Part shown: in pieces, positions 46,909 through 55,462 of the stretch
How the letters are laid out: the number at the start of each line of letters is the position of its first letter
How positions within the stretch are numbered: the stretch's first letter is position 1
Origin: Nitratidesulfovibrio termitidis HI1
Lineage (GTDB): Bacteria > Desulfobacterota > Desulfovibrionia > Desulfovibrionales > Desulfovibrionaceae
DNA: 64,000 bases
NCBI RefSeq assembly: GCF_000504305.1
Contig: NZ_KI632512.1
Coordinates: 2,354,250-2,418,249 of the forward strand
Direction: 5' to 3'
Program-made: the position numbers and the translations under genes
Notes under the pieces: model-generated
What the model was told of the DNA's origin: nothing
The model's database searches: none
The model's input: the letters and a program-made list of their open reading frames with translations, nothing else

Positions 46909-47313
46909 ATGTTTCCACTTCGCATTGCCGCTGCATACTGGTGCGCACTGTGTGCCGCCGCCATCGCCAATGGCGCCCTGCGCGAGGCGTGGTTGGGGCC
47001 CCGCCTGGGCGCCGCCGCAGCGCACGTGCTCAGCACGCTGCTGCTCTGCGCGGCGGTGGGGCTGGCCGCCCTGCTCTACGCACGGCGTCAGGGCTCCGCG
47101 TGGGGCGGGCGGGGCATGTGGGCCAGCGGCCTGTTCTGGGCGGGCCTGACCGTGGCCTTCGAATTCCTGTTCGGGCATTACATGGCCGGGCGTCCGTGGC
47201 AATGGCTGCTGGCGGATTACGACATCACGGCGGGGCGGGTCTGGGTGCTGGTGCCGGTGGCGTTGGCGCTGGGACCGCGCCTGGCCTGGGGGTGGATGCG
47301 CGGCAGGGGATGA
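46909..47313 (+). CDS. Small integral membrane protein, four helices
   Basis: The protein is 134 aa; ATG at 46909 has GGAGG 6 nt upstream. Hydrophobic segments occur at ~5-22, 35-57, 70-92 and 108-125, with the polar motifs FGHYMAGRPWQWLLADYD and GRVWVLVPVALALGPRL between and in them. The family is not identified. The next gene (CesT-like) starts 367 nt later on the same strand. That gap contains direct repeats of ccacccgccgggg and no gene. Confidence 0.7.
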   Translation: MFPLRIAAAYWCALCAAAIANGALREAWLGPRLGAAAAHVLSTLLLCAAVGLAALLYARRQGSAWGGRGMWASGLFWAGLTVAFEFLFGHYMAGRPWQWLLADYDITAGRVWVLVPVALALGPRLAWGWMRGRG

Positions 47314-47680
47314 CGCGGCGCCAGTGGAGTGTGCCGGGGAAGAAGGTCGTCGTCCGCCGCATGCGCCGGGGGCCACCCGCCGGGGACCACCCGCCGGGGG
47401 CGCTGGCGGTCCCCCGAGACATGGCAGTTGCCATTGTTTCCCCGAATTTCGCCATGTTCCCTTGCAGTCCCGGCTGACGTCCCCAGGGCGCTCTCCGGAA
47501 AGCGCGCAGCGAACCATTTCCCCCACGACCGCGAGGCGTCAATTTGGCATTGCTGTGCATGTTCACCCGATTTCCTGTCGGTTGCTGGCGGGTTGGCTGT
47601 TCCAGTTTGTCGGCCGGGTCCGGGGTGAACAACCTACCAAGGCACTACAGCCCACGCGGTACGATCATCACGGAGGACGG

Positions 47681-48142
47681 ATGGAAGCCATCGACAGGGT
47701 GTTGTGTGAATTTGGCGCCCGCATGGGCATGGACGGCCTTGCCTTCGACGGGGACGGCATCTGCGTGCTGCGCTTCGACGAGGTGACGGTGAACCTCGAA
47801 CTGGAGCGGGACAAGGGCGCGGAAGGGCAGCTTCATGCCTTCAGCGTGGTCGCGGAACTGCCGCAGGACGAGGCGCGGGCGACGGCGGTGTGTCGCCATA
47901 CCCTGGAGCAGAACGTGGGGCTCATGCTGGCGGGCGCGGGGTCCGTGGGGTTGCGCCAACCGCATGGGCTGGTGCTTGCCAACAGCGTTGGCGCTGCCGG
48001 CCTGGATGTCAACGGACTGGAAGCGTTTCTGGAGCGCCAGGTGGTGGTGGCCGAGGGCATGCGCGAAGCCGCCGGGTCTATCGCCGGTGAGGCCGGGGAC
48101 GCTTCCCCCATGCAGATTCCGGGTACGGCGCTGCGTATCTGA
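47681..48142 (+). CDS. CesT/Tir-type secretion chaperone
   Basis: The protein is 153 aa. ATG at 47681 follows CACGGAGGACGG. The layout follows class I type III secretion chaperones: a first amphipathic helix (IDRVLCEFGARMGMDGLAF), the strand pair DGDGICVLRFDEVTVNLELE, VVAELPQDEARATAVCRHTL, and a last helix region LDVNGLEAFLERQVVVAEGM. These small acidic dimers keep substrates competent for export. Such chaperones are usually encoded next to their clients, which makes the STAS-domain protein 135 nt downstream a candidate. No type III apparatus gene is in this window. Confidence 0.78.
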   Translation: MEAIDRVLCEFGARMGMDGLAFDGDGICVLRFDEVTVNLELERDKGAEGQLHAFSVVAELPQDEARATAVCRHTLEQNVGLMLAGAGSVGLRQPHGLVLANSVGAAGLDVNGLEAFLERQVVVAEGMREAAGSIAGEAGDASPMQIPGTALRI

Positions 48143-48160
48143 TTGCCCTCCGCACGGCGG

Positions 48161-48176
48161 CGGCACGCTTGTTGTA
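48161..48176 (+). promoter_or_regulatory. Sigma-54-like -24/-12 element before the STAS gene
   Basis: CGGCACG, four bases, TTGTA has the GG-N10-GT spacing, very like the por element at 14428. It lies 102 nt before the STAS gene start and 19 nt after the CesT-like stop. No activator gene is adjacent. Confidence 0.35.
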
Positions 48177-48277
48177 GAAGTCCGGCCATCGCCTAAAGCG
48201 GTGGCGTCGGGGCGCGTGTGCGGATACGGTGTTCGCCGCGTCGGAAACTGCCCGGCACAATTCGAAGGAGAAGACGC

Positions 48278-49138
48278 ATGGTCGGTGACTTGCAGGTTCT
48301 CGGAAGGATGCACGCCTCGCTGGAGGCCATCGGCACCGATCACGTGGGGGCGCAGGGCGGCGACGTGGTGGCCGCCACGCACGGGGCGTTCGGACGCGCG
48401 GTGAACTGGCTGCGTTCGGCCTTCGGCGGGGGGGCGGCCCGCGCGAACCAGGGCGCAGTCGGCAACCTGGTGGCCCAGATGCGTGCGGCGCACGTGAGCG
48501 ATGCCGCGCTGGACGTGGCCCAGCGGCTGCTTTCCGCGCAGGCCGCGCCAGGCAGGCCGCTTTCGGGCAGAGCGGCGGCCCAGGTGCTGGATACCGTCAT
48601 CAAGTGGACCAGCGAGGAGCAGGCGCAGTCGGCCAACCTCGACATCAATATCGCCGGCTTGCAGGATCACCTGGCCAGCGAGTTCGACACCATCTTCGAG
48701 CAACGGTACGCCCGTTTCGGCATGAAGGACGTGGCCCCCACGGCGGAAGACCGTGGCGTCATCATGGATGCCCTTCGCACGAAGTGCCGCCAGTGGGGCG
48801 AACGGCACGCCATGCGCGCTCCCGGCCTTGCCGAGGCCCGTGAAATGATGGACGAGGCCTGCCGCGTGCGCGGGCTGGCGCGGCTGGACGCTTCCCTTGC
48901 CGCCCGGCTGGAAGCCGGGGCCAGCCGTCTGGTCATCGACCTGGGCGGCATAGAGTACATCAGCTCTGCGGGCCTGCGCGGCATTCTCGGCCTGCTCAAG
49001 GCCTGCAAGTCGGGCGGGGTGGGACTGGCCTTCTGCGGCATCGGCGAGATGGTGGGCGAGGTGTTTCGCATCTCCGGCTTCACGGGAATGCTGTCCATCC
49101 ACGCGACGGCGGACGACGCCGTGGCCGCCCTGGCCTAG
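48278..49138 (+). CDS. STAS-domain protein with unknown 200-residue N-terminal region
   Basis: The protein is 286 aa; ATG at 48278 is preceded by GAAGGAG. The C-terminal ~90 residues are a STAS (anti-sigma-factor antagonist) domain: ARLEAGASRLVIDLGGIEYISSAGLRG, with candidate phospho-serines 229/230, then GLAFCGIGEMVGEVFRISGF. The N-terminal ~195 residues are helical (AVNWLRSAFGGGAARANQ, LDVAQRLLSAQAAPGRPLSG, FDTIFEQRYARFGMKDVAPT) and match nothing I know. The next gene (14 nt later) encodes an RsbW/SpoIIAB-like kinase, so a partner-switch pair is likely. The CesT-like gene upstream suggests that the N-terminal region may be chaperone-bound. Confidence 0.78.
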   Translation: MVGDLQVLGRMHASLEAIGTDHVGAQGGDVVAATHGAFGRAVNWLRSAFGGGAARANQGAVGNLVAQMRAAHVSDAALDVAQRLLSAQAAPGRPLSGRAAAQVLDTVIKWTSEEQAQSANLDINIAGLQDHLASEFDTIFEQRYARFGMKDVAPTAEDRGVIMDALRTKCRQWGERHAMRAPGLAEAREMMDEACRVRGLARLDASLAARLEAGASRLVIDLGGIEYISSAGLRGILGLLKACKSGGVGLAFCGIGEMVGEVFRISGFTGMLSIHATADDAVAALA

Positions 49139-49152
49139 GCGCGGAGGCACGC

Positions 49153-49563
49153 ATGGCCACGCTTTCGGTACCGGCCAGCATCGAGCAACTGGGGGCCGTC
49201 AACGAGTTCATCGCCGGACAGATGCCCGAGGGGGTGGCCGCGCTGCTGCCGCAGGTGGAACTGGCGGCGGAGGAACTGCTGGTCAACGTGTTCAGCTACG
49301 CCTACCCCGGTGAACCGGGAAAGGCCGAGGTAAGCTGCCGCATGGTGCATCTGGACGGCATTCCGTTCTTCTGCCTGGCCGTGCGCGACTGGGGCGCGCC
49401 CTTCGACCCGTTCAGCGAGGCGCCGGAGCCGGACACCGCGCTGGGGGTGGAAGACAGGCCCATCGGCGGGCTGGGCGTGCACCTCATCAAGTCCATGGTG
49501 CGGCACTACAGCTACCATGACGCATCCAACTGCATCGAACTCTACTTCGCCCTGCCCGAATGA
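49153..49563 (+). CDS. RsbW/SpoIIAB-like anti-sigma-factor serine kinase
   Basis: The protein is 136 aa with ATG at 49153, 14 nt after the STAS gene stop. It is a minimal HATPase_c_2 protein. The N-box is ELAAEELLVNVFSYAYPG with Asn45, the G1 box is RDWGAPFDPF and the G2 region is PIGGLGVHLIKSMV. In known systems such kinases phosphorylate a STAS partner on serine and bind a sigma factor or other target. Neither a sigma factor nor a PP2C phosphatase is encoded nearby, so the target is unknown. The following transglycosylase frame begins inside its last 47 nt. Confidence 0.85.
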   Translation: MATLSVPASIEQLGAVNEFIAGQMPEGVAALLPQVELAAEELLVNVFSYAYPGEPGKAEVSCRMVHLDGIPFFCLAVRDWGAPFDPFSEAPEPDTALGVEDRPIGGLGVHLIKSMVRHYSYHDASNCIELYFALPE

Positions 49564-50644
49564 CGCGGGGGGTGAAGGGGCCGTCGCCTGCGGGGCCGGA
49601 CGTGCGCCCGCCCTTGCGGCGGCCCAGCTGCTGGCGGCCACCCCGGTGACGGCGGCGGACCCGGCTGCGTCCACCGCGCCGGGCATCCTGCTGGAGGAAG
49701 TGACCACCTCCGAACGCGCCGCCGTGCGCCTCACCCCGCTGCGCGCCCGGCCTGGCCCGGCAGGGCCAGCCATATCGCCCGGCAGCCCCGTCACCAATTC
49801 CGCCACCGGCCAGGGCACCGTGCAGGATGCCGGAACAGGCGCTGCAGCAGCCCCCGCACCGTCCCCCCAGGTAACGCCCCAGGTATCACCCCAAGTATCA
49901 TCCATGATGCCCCCCATGGAGCCCGCCATCCCGCCCGGCATGCCGGGTGTGTCACGGGCCGCTAGTCCGGTCGATGCGCTTCCGGCCGATGCGCCCTCGC
50001 AGGCGGTGCAGGCCATGCCGAACGGCACGGGCAGGTTCTCCACGGACGGGACCGCTTCCGGCGCGGATGCGGACACCGCCACGGCGGACCTTGCGGCCGC
50101 ACGGTCCGTGTCGCGCTCCGTCGCATCTCTGCCCCCCGCGGGGCGCCTCCCTTCGGAAAACCTGCTGGACCGCATGGACGTCTATGCCCTGTCGCCGGAT
50201 GCGGCCAAGCTGGCCCTGCCCCGCATGGTTCCGCCGGTGATGGTGGAGCGGGTGCGCACGGGCAGACTGCCCATGCCCGCCTGGGACGGGATCATCGCGC
50301 GGGCCAGCCGCCTGAGCGGGCTGGAGGAGCGGCTCATCGCCGCCGTGGTCCGGGCGGAATCGGGGTTCGACGTGGGGGCCGTGTCCCCCAAGGGGGCGCG
50401 GGGGCCCATGCAGATCATGCCCGCCACCGGCCAGGAACTGGGGCTGGCGGATCCCTTCGATCCGCAGGCCAACGTGGAGGCGGGCAGCCGCTATCTGCGC
50501 CAGCAACTGGACCGGTTCGGCTCGCTGGAACTGGCCCTTGCCGCCTACAACGCGGGCCCCGGCAACGTGGAACGCTTCCAGGGGGTGCCGCCGTTTGCGG
50601 AAACCAGGGCGTTCGTCAGCAGGGTGCTGTCCGGATTGCAGTAA
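49517..50644 (+). CDS. Lytic transglycosylase (SLT domain) with long low-complexity N-terminus
   Basis: The frame is 375 aa from ATG at 49517, overlapping the kinase gene by 47 nt; GTG at ~49646 is an alternative. No clear signal peptide is visible from either start. Residues ~1-230 are Pro/Ala/Ser-rich with TPQVSPQVS repeats. The SLT catalytic domain (~255-370) has IAAVVRAESGFDVGAVSPKG with catalytic Glu, GPMQIMPATGQELG and ALAAYNAGPGNVERF. It cleaves peptidoglycan glycan strands, as enzymes that open the wall for secretion or flagellar machines do. Its place after the chaperone/partner-switch genes supports an envelope-assembly role. Confidence 0.82.
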   Translation: MTHPTASNSTSPCPNDAGGEGAVACGAGRAPALAAAQLLAATPVTAADPAASTAPGILLEEVTTSERAAVRLTPLRARPGPAGPAISPGSPVTNSATGQGTVQDAGTGAAAAPAPSPQVTPQVSPQVSSMMPPMEPAIPPGMPGVSRAASPVDALPADAPSQAVQAMPNGTGRFSTDGTASGADADTATADLAAARSVSRSVASLPPAGRLPSENLLDRMDVYALSPDAAKLALPRMVPPVMVERVRTGRLPMPAWDGIIARASRLSGLEERLIAAVVRAESGFDVGAVSPKGARGPMQIMPATGQELGLADPFDPQANVEAGSRYLRQQLDRFGSLELALAAYNAGPGNVERFQGVPPFAETRAFVSRVLSGLQ

Positions 50645-50663
50645 GCGCGCAGATCCCGTTCGT

Positions 50664-50713
50664 GCCCGGCAGCTTGCCTTCCTAAAAAAAAGGAGGCGAG
50701 CCGACTGCCGGGC
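50664..50713. terminator. Nested hairpin between convergent genes
   Basis: Outer arms GCCCGGCAG and CTGCCGGGC enclose an inner GCCTTCCT/AGGAGGC stem around a run of A. It can serve both the transglycosylase and the hemerythrin gene. Confidence 0.6.
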
Positions 50714-50761
50714 CACGGCAACCGCATCGAACGGGGTAAACAGCCTGGCGAAATACGCCGC

Positions 50762-51193
50762 CTAGACCGCGCGGGCCTTTTCGTACGCGGGGTAAAGGCG
50801 GCTTTCCTCGCGCTGGATGCGCATCTTCAGGGCGATGATGATGCGCCCAAGCTCGCGCGCGAAGTCTAGCCCGCCCGCATCCGCCGCGCCCGCACTGCCG
50901 TCGTACCGGGCAAAGAACGCCAGCAGGCTTCCGGTGATGGACTGCATTTCCGAGGCAAAGTCGTCCGCCACGTTGCCAAGGTCGCCCTTTCCGGCGGTCT
51001 GGCGCAACGCGGGGTAGAGCATGGTGTCTTCCTTGCGCAGATGGCGCGCCAGCAATTCCTTGCAGGTGAACAGGCAGCGACGGCCTTCCGCCGTGCCCAG
51101 GCCCAGGCGGCGGGCTTCTTCCAGGGTGTCCAGCAGGCGCTGGTGGTCGTCCTTGAGGTCGCGGATGAACTGCGCGGTGGTGATGGAAGCCAT
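50762..51193 (-). CDS. Hemerythrin-like HHE domain protein
   Basis: The protein is 143 aa; ATG at 51193 is preceded by AAGGAGA. Four-helix HHE pattern: FIRDLKDDHQRLLDTLEE, ELLARHLRKEDTMLYPALR, and a late EESRLYPAYE. The His/Glu set is suited to a di-iron site that binds oxygen or nitric oxide. No membrane or partner domain is attached. It is cytoplasmic and stands alone. Such proteins are frequent in sulfate reducers that meet oxygen. The 415-nt gap upstream (51194-51608) holds repeats and no gene. Confidence 0.85.
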   Translation of the reverse strand: MASITTAQFIRDLKDDHQRLLDTLEEARRLGLGTAEGRRCLFTCKELLARHLRKEDTMLYPALRQTAGKGDLGNVADDFASEMQSITGSLLAFFARYDGSAGAADAGGLDFARELGRIIIALKMRIQREESRLYPAYEKARAV

Positions 51194-51461
51194 GGTGCGT
51201 CTCCTTGCGGATGCGGGTTCGGGCTGATGTGGACGATGCGGCCACGTGCCGCCCGCCCGGACCCTATATAGACACCACCCCAAACACCTTCCGTGAGCGC
51301 GGTCACATCCGGACACGGCTTTTTGCGGAAGAGCAGAAGGGCCGGGAGCGGTTTCCCGCAGCCCGGCCCTTGTCCGAATATTCCGTGGATATGCGCTGTC
51401 GGTGCGTCCCGCCCGCGCGGCGGCAAACCCTCGCCTGCGCGCGCATAACACCGCGCCGCCC

Positions 51462-51605
51462 TGACCGCACTGACCGCACTGACCGACCCGTTCCCACCCG
51501 GCCAGCACAGATGCGTCCGCGCGGCGTCAGGCAAAAACCAACCCCGCACCAGCCCGCGTCAGCCCCCGTCATCCCATATCAGCCCACATCAGCCAACCCG
51601 GACCC
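51462..51605. repeat. Short tandem repeats downstream of the protease gene
   Basis: Three ctgaccgca units (51462-51485) and a degenerate run of catcagccca-type ~10-nt units (51545-51600) fill much of the gap between the hemerythrin gene and the protease gene stop. Confidence 0.65.
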
Positions 51606-51608
51606 GAA

Positions 51609-52919
51609 TCAGGGCTTGGCGGGAATGCCCAGCGTTTTCAGGGCGTCGGTGATGGGGATGAACTGGTTTGCCCCCATCATCTCGCCGGATCTGCTCAGAT
51701 AGGTCAACACCGTTATGCCCACTACATGCCCATTGCCGTCCACGAGCGGCCCACCGCTGTTACCTCCGAAAATCGTGGCGTCACTGTGCAGCAGCCTGCC
51801 TGCAGGCGACATGCGGTAGCCACTGACGATACCCCGCGTGATGGTCCCTTGCAGAAACTCCCGGCCCGGAGCGCCCACGGGAAACACCTCTGCCCCGGTG
51901 GGCACGTCCGCCGTCTGTATGTACAGCGGTCGCAACCCCTCCATGTCAGCCTTCAGCAGGGCCACGTCGCGGCGCTTGTCGCGCGCCACCACCCGGGTCA
52001 CCACAGATGCCCCGCTCTGGAAGCGCACCCGCGCCCGTTCTGATTCTTCCACCACGTGGTAGTTGGTCAGTATGTAGCCGTCGTCGGTAATGACGAAGCC
52101 CGAGCCGTGGCTGTCGCCCATCCGTACCAGCACGGCGGAATGGCGCACGCTGTCCAGCGGCACGCGGGGCGTGTCCGGCCCGGCCACCTGCACGCGCACG
52201 TCGGTCAGCATGGGCCGGGCCTCCTGCGCCTGCGTCAGTTGTGGCGCCACATACGCCGAACCTGCGGGCTGGGTGACCAGCTTGCGGAACTCCTCGTCCG
52301 CCAGCAACCCCCGCGCGGCATGGGCAAAGGCCATGCGCAGCACCTCGGCGCCGCCACCCTCCATGGCCGAGTCCAGCTTGCCGTAGCCGGTGGTGGTGCG
52401 CCGCAGCACCACCTGGCGGTCCACCGGAGAAAACACCTCCCAGTCCACCACCATGTTGGCCTCGCCCTTGCTGGGAACCGGGTTGCCCCAATCGTGCATG
52501 GGAAAGCAGATGTTCTTGCGGATTTCCGAAATATTGCCGCCCACCCACAGGTTGGCCCGCGACTTCTCGGGGTCGTCGAACAGGGCGCGCGTGTCGCCCA
52601 CCACCTTGAACCCGCTGCCGTCGGCCTCTTCCAGGAACACTTCGGCCAGTTCGTCGCGTGTCAGTTCGGCGCGCTCACCCAGGGCGGCGGTGGCCACACG
52701 CGGAATGCACAAGCCGTCATAGGCAACCGTACCGTACACCTCGCCCCGGCGCATCTTGAGGGTAAGCCTGTATATCGTGATGGGCTGGACCTTGGCATCC
52801 ATCGCCAAGGGGCGCAGGTCGGGCTCCGGCACGGGGTCCACCCGCACCTTCTTCATGCAGGCAACAAGCGGCAGACAGGAAAGCAGGAGCAGGCAGGCGA
52901 GGATGCTGCGACAACGCAT
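51609..52919 (-). CDS. Trypsin-like (S1C/HtrA-type) serine protease lipoprotein
   Basis: The protein is 436 aa. ATG at 52919 is preceded by GGAGG. The signal peptide [15 protein letters not shown] carries a lipobox with Cys21, so it is membrane-anchored in the periplasm. Residues ~45-230 form an unrecognised domain. The C-terminal ~180 residues are a trypsin-like fold with His in [10 protein letters not shown], Asp in RDVALLKAD and Ser in [10 protein letters not shown]. No PDZ domain follows, unlike DegP. Probably it is an envelope quality-control or processing protease. It is divergent from the second MCP gene. Confidence 0.88.
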   Translation of the reverse strand: MRCRSILACLLLLSCLPLVACMKKVRVDPVPEPDLRPLAMDAKVQPITIYRLTLKMRRGEVYGTVAYDGLCIPRVATAALGERAELTRDELAEVFLEEADGSGFKVVGDTRALFDDPEKSRANLWVGGNISEIRKNICFPMHDWGNPVPSKGEANMVVDWEVFSPVDRQVVLRRTTTGYGKLDSAMEGGGAEVLRMAFAHAARGLLADEEFRKLVTQPAGSAYVAPQLTQAQEARPMLTDVRVQVAGPDTPRVPLDSVRHSAVLVRMGDSHGSGFVITDDGYILTNYHVVEESERARVRFQSGASVVTRVVARDKRRDVALLKADMEGLRPLYIQTADVPTGAEVFPVGAPGREFLQGTITRGIVSGYRMSPAGRLLHSDATIFGGNSGGPLVDGNGHVVGITVLTYLSRSGEMMGANQFIPITDALKTLGIPAKP

Positions 52920-53040
52920 GAGGGGCCTCCGCTGGGGGGAAATGGGTTGCGCATTGCACCACACTTCGCGCCCCCATTCAAGACGCCCGATACAGACTGT
53001 CCCGCAAAACATGTGCACAGCCGCACACGCGCACCAGAAT

Positions 53041-53068
53041 TTGTCCCGTCAATACCCATGTTTATACT
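53041..53068 (+). promoter_or_regulatory. Sigma-70-like promoter of the second MCP gene
   Basis: TTGTCC, 16 bases, TATACT lies ~72 nt upstream of the MCP start. Confidence 0.55.
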
Positions 53069-53139
53069 TGCACACCGGACCCGATTCCGTGCTAGGCTTG
53101 CCGGGAACCGTCACCACTCTGCAACATGCGAGGGTCACC

Positions 53140-54918
53140 ATGAAATTTCTCCGCCAGTTCGGCATCACAACCCGGCTTGTCGTCCTCTCGCTGCTGGCAT
53201 TCGTCTTCATAGGCGCCGCAGGCACGGCAGGATGGATGGGAGCCCGCATCATCCAGGAAAACCTGAAGGACGTCTCCAACATCCGTCTGCCAAGCCTGAA
53301 CTACCTGATACAGGCCGACCGGGACCTGCAACAGTTGCTGGTGGCCGAACGTTCGCTGCTGTTCGCCGACCCTGCGGACAAGAAGCTCATCGACCGCCTG
53401 AAAAAGGAATACGAAGACAACCTGCGGCAGTCTGACGAACGCTGGAACAAATACAAGAACCTGCCCCTGGACGAGGCCGCCAAACCGCTCATTCCGCAAT
53501 ACGACAGCGCCCGCGCCACCTGGATGCCCCTTTCGCGCGCGGTGGTGGACGCCGCGCTTTCCGGCGACCCCGCCGCACACCAGAAGGCCGCCGCAAACTC
53601 GCTGGGCGACGTGGGCGTGAAGTTCGAGGCCATGCGCGAGGTCATCAACCAACTGACCGAGATCATCGAGCAGGCGGCCAAGGCGGACAATGCCGAGGCC
53701 GACGCCAGTTACCAGAACACCATGTACCGCCTGGAAGGGGCCACCATATTGGCGCTGCTGGTGTTGGCCGGGTTCGCCACCGCCATCACCCGCTCGGTCA
53801 CCGTGCCGCTGAAGCGGACCGTGAGCTTTTCCGAGGCGGTATCCAGGGGCGCGCTGGACGAAAGCCTTGCCGTGGACGCCCGCGACGAGGTGGGCGTGCT
53901 GGCCGAATGCCTGTGCCGCATGGTGGCCGCACTGAAGGACAAGATTGGCGAGGCCGACGCCCGCTCTGCGGAGGCCCGCGCCGAATCGGAACGGGCCAGG
54001 CAGGCCTCTGCCGAAGCGGAAGCCGCCAAACACCGGGCCGAATCCGCCAAGCGCGAGGGCCAGTTGCAGGCCGCCGACACCCTGACCGGCGTCACCGGCG
54101 TGATCGGCTCCGCCTCCGAGGAACTGGCCGCGCAGATCGAGCAGGCCAGCCGGGGCGCGGAACACCAGATGCAACGCGTGGCCGAAACCGCCACGGCCAT
54201 GGAGGAAATGAACGCCACGGTGCTCGAGGTGGCCCGCAGCGCCGGTGATGCCGCCGGAGCCGCAGAAAGCGCCCGCGACAAGGCCTTGAGCGGCCAGGAC
54301 GTGGTGCGCCAGGTGGTGGCGGGCATCGGGCAGGTGCAGCAGACCGCCGACCAGCTCAAGGCCGACATGGCCGAACTGGGCCGCCAGGCCGAGGACATCG
54401 GCCGGGTGATGACCGTAATCAACGACATTGCCGACCAGACCAACCTGCTGGCGCTGAACGCCGCCATCGAAGCGGCCCGTGCCGGTGACGCGGGACGCGG
54501 TTTCGCCGTGGTTGCCGACGAGGTGCGCAAGCTGGCCGAAAAGACCATGCTGGCCACCAAGGAAGTGGGTCAGGCCATTGCGGGCATTCAGGGCGGCACC
54601 CGCCGCAACGTCGGCCATGTGGACGACACGGTGCAACACGTGCAGGAGGTGACCCGCCTGGCCACCGAATCCGGCGAGTCGCTGGGGGTCATCGTGGACC
54701 TGGCGGCCTCGGTGTCCGACCAGGTGCGGTCCATCGCCACGGCCAGCGAGGAACAGTCCGCCGCCAGCGAGGAAATCAACCGGTCCATCGAGGACATCAG
54801 CCGGGTTTCCGCCGAGTCGGCCGAGGTGATGCGCCAGTCCGCCGCCGCCGTGGCCGAGATGGCCCAGCAATCGCACGTGTTGCAGGAGCTTATCCGCAAG
54901 ATGCGCGAAGACGGGTAG
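53140..54918 (+). CDS. Methyl-accepting chemotaxis protein with four-helix-bundle sensor
   Basis: The protein is 592 aa; ATG at 53140 follows GAGGG. An N-terminal helix ([22 protein letters not shown]) is followed by a periplasmic 4HB_MCP-type bundle (~35-200; [19 protein letters not shown]). A second membrane helix ([16 protein letters not shown]), HAMP and an extended coiled coil ([21 protein letters not shown]) follow. The signalling domain has the tip [18 protein letters not shown]. The signalling half is close to that of the MCP at 31255, but the sensor halves differ. The ligand is unknown. A terminator follows at 54975. Confidence 0.93.
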   Translation: MKFLRQFGITTRLVVLSLLAFVFIGAAGTAGWMGARIIQENLKDVSNIRLPSLNYLIQADRDLQQLLVAERSLLFADPADKKLIDRLKKEYEDNLRQSDERWNKYKNLPLDEAAKPLIPQYDSARATWMPLSRAVVDAALSGDPAAHQKAAANSLGDVGVKFEAMREVINQLTEIIEQAAKADNAEADASYQNTMYRLEGATILALLVLAGFATAITRSVTVPLKRTVSFSEAVSRGALDESLAVDARDEVGVLAECLCRMVAALKDKIGEADARSAEARAESERARQASAEAEAAKHRAESAKREGQLQAADTLTGVTGVIGSASEELAAQIEQASRGAEHQMQRVAETATAMEEMNATVLEVARSAGDAAGAAESARDKALSGQDVVRQVVAGIGQVQQTADQLKADMAELGRQAEDIGRVMTVINDIADQTNLLALNAAIEAARAGDAGRGFAVVADEVRKLAEKTMLATKEVGQAIAGIQGGTRRNVGHVDDTVQHVQEVTRLATESGESLGVIVDLAASVSDQVRSIATASEEQSAASEEINRSIEDISRVSAESAEVMRQSAAAVAEMAQQSHVLQELIRKMREDG

Positions 54919-54974
54919 GGGCCGACCAGCCACCCGCACCCCACCGAAACGGGGCAGGAATACACGACATCCCC

Positions 54975-55015
54975 GCGTCCCGCCACGGCATCTGCCATGG
55001 CGGGACGCATCATTT
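54975..55015 (+). terminator. Terminator after the second MCP gene
   Basis: GCGTCCCGCCA and TGGCGGGACGC form a perfect 11-bp stem, followed by ATCATTTT. Confidence 0.8.
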
Positions 55016-55039
55016 TCCCCGGCATGCGGGGATGCGGCG

Positions 55040-55462
55040 CTACTGCCCGGCGGTTTCGCGCTCCCACGCGGCCATGCATTCGGCCAGCCGCGCAAATCCT
55101 TCGCCCCCGGCGGGGCGGCGGCGCACGTCCAGCACGTCGTGCAGCTTGCGCACCTGGCGCACCATCTGCTCCAGCCGTTCGTCCTCGTCCACCAGCAGCC
55201 AGATGCGGCTTACCTGGCCGCCGTTCACCGGCGTGCACAGGATGGCCTCGACGTTGAAGGCCCGCCGGGCGAACAGCCCGCACACGTGCGACATGACGCC
55301 GGGGTGGTTGTTCACGGTCAGGCGCAGGGCCACCAGCGGGCGGGGGTCCGGGGCCAATGCGGTGGGACAGGCGGAGGTGGCCTGCGCGCCGATGGCATCG
55401 GACATCGTGTTGCTGGCGGACCGGGAGGCATGGGGGGAGCGTGCGGCATCAGGCGTGGACAT
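55040..55462 (-). CDS. ilvN: Acetolactate synthase small (regulatory) subunit, ACT domain
   Basis: The protein is 140 aa from ATG at 55462, which has GGAGG upstream and overlaps the end of ilvB by 14 nt; ATG at 55507 is less likely. After ~40 low-complexity residues comes an ACT domain: LVALRLTVNNHPGVMSHVCGLFARRAFNVEAIL, then ISRIWLLVDEDERLEQMVRQV-type helix and strand. It binds valine and confers feedback control on the catalytic subunit. Coupled translation with ilvB fits a fixed subunit ratio. Confidence 0.88.
   Translation of the reverse strand: MSTPDAARSPHASRSASNTMSDAIGAQATSACPTALAPDPRPLVALRLTVNNHPGVMSHVCGLFARRAFNVEAILCTPVNGGQVSRIWLLVDEDERLEQMVRQVRKLHDVLDVRRRPAGGEGFARLAECMAAWERETAGQ

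Noticed and set aside
46660-47526. 288-codon minus-strand frame over the small membrane-protein gene
   Set aside because: Composition is Pro/Gly/Arg-rich without conserved motifs. The plus-strand frame has a good ribosome site and clean membrane helices.
47541-47560. TGGCATTGCTGTGCA as a sigma-54 promoter for the CesT-like gene
   Set aside because: GG to GC spacing is one base short and the -24 box is weak.
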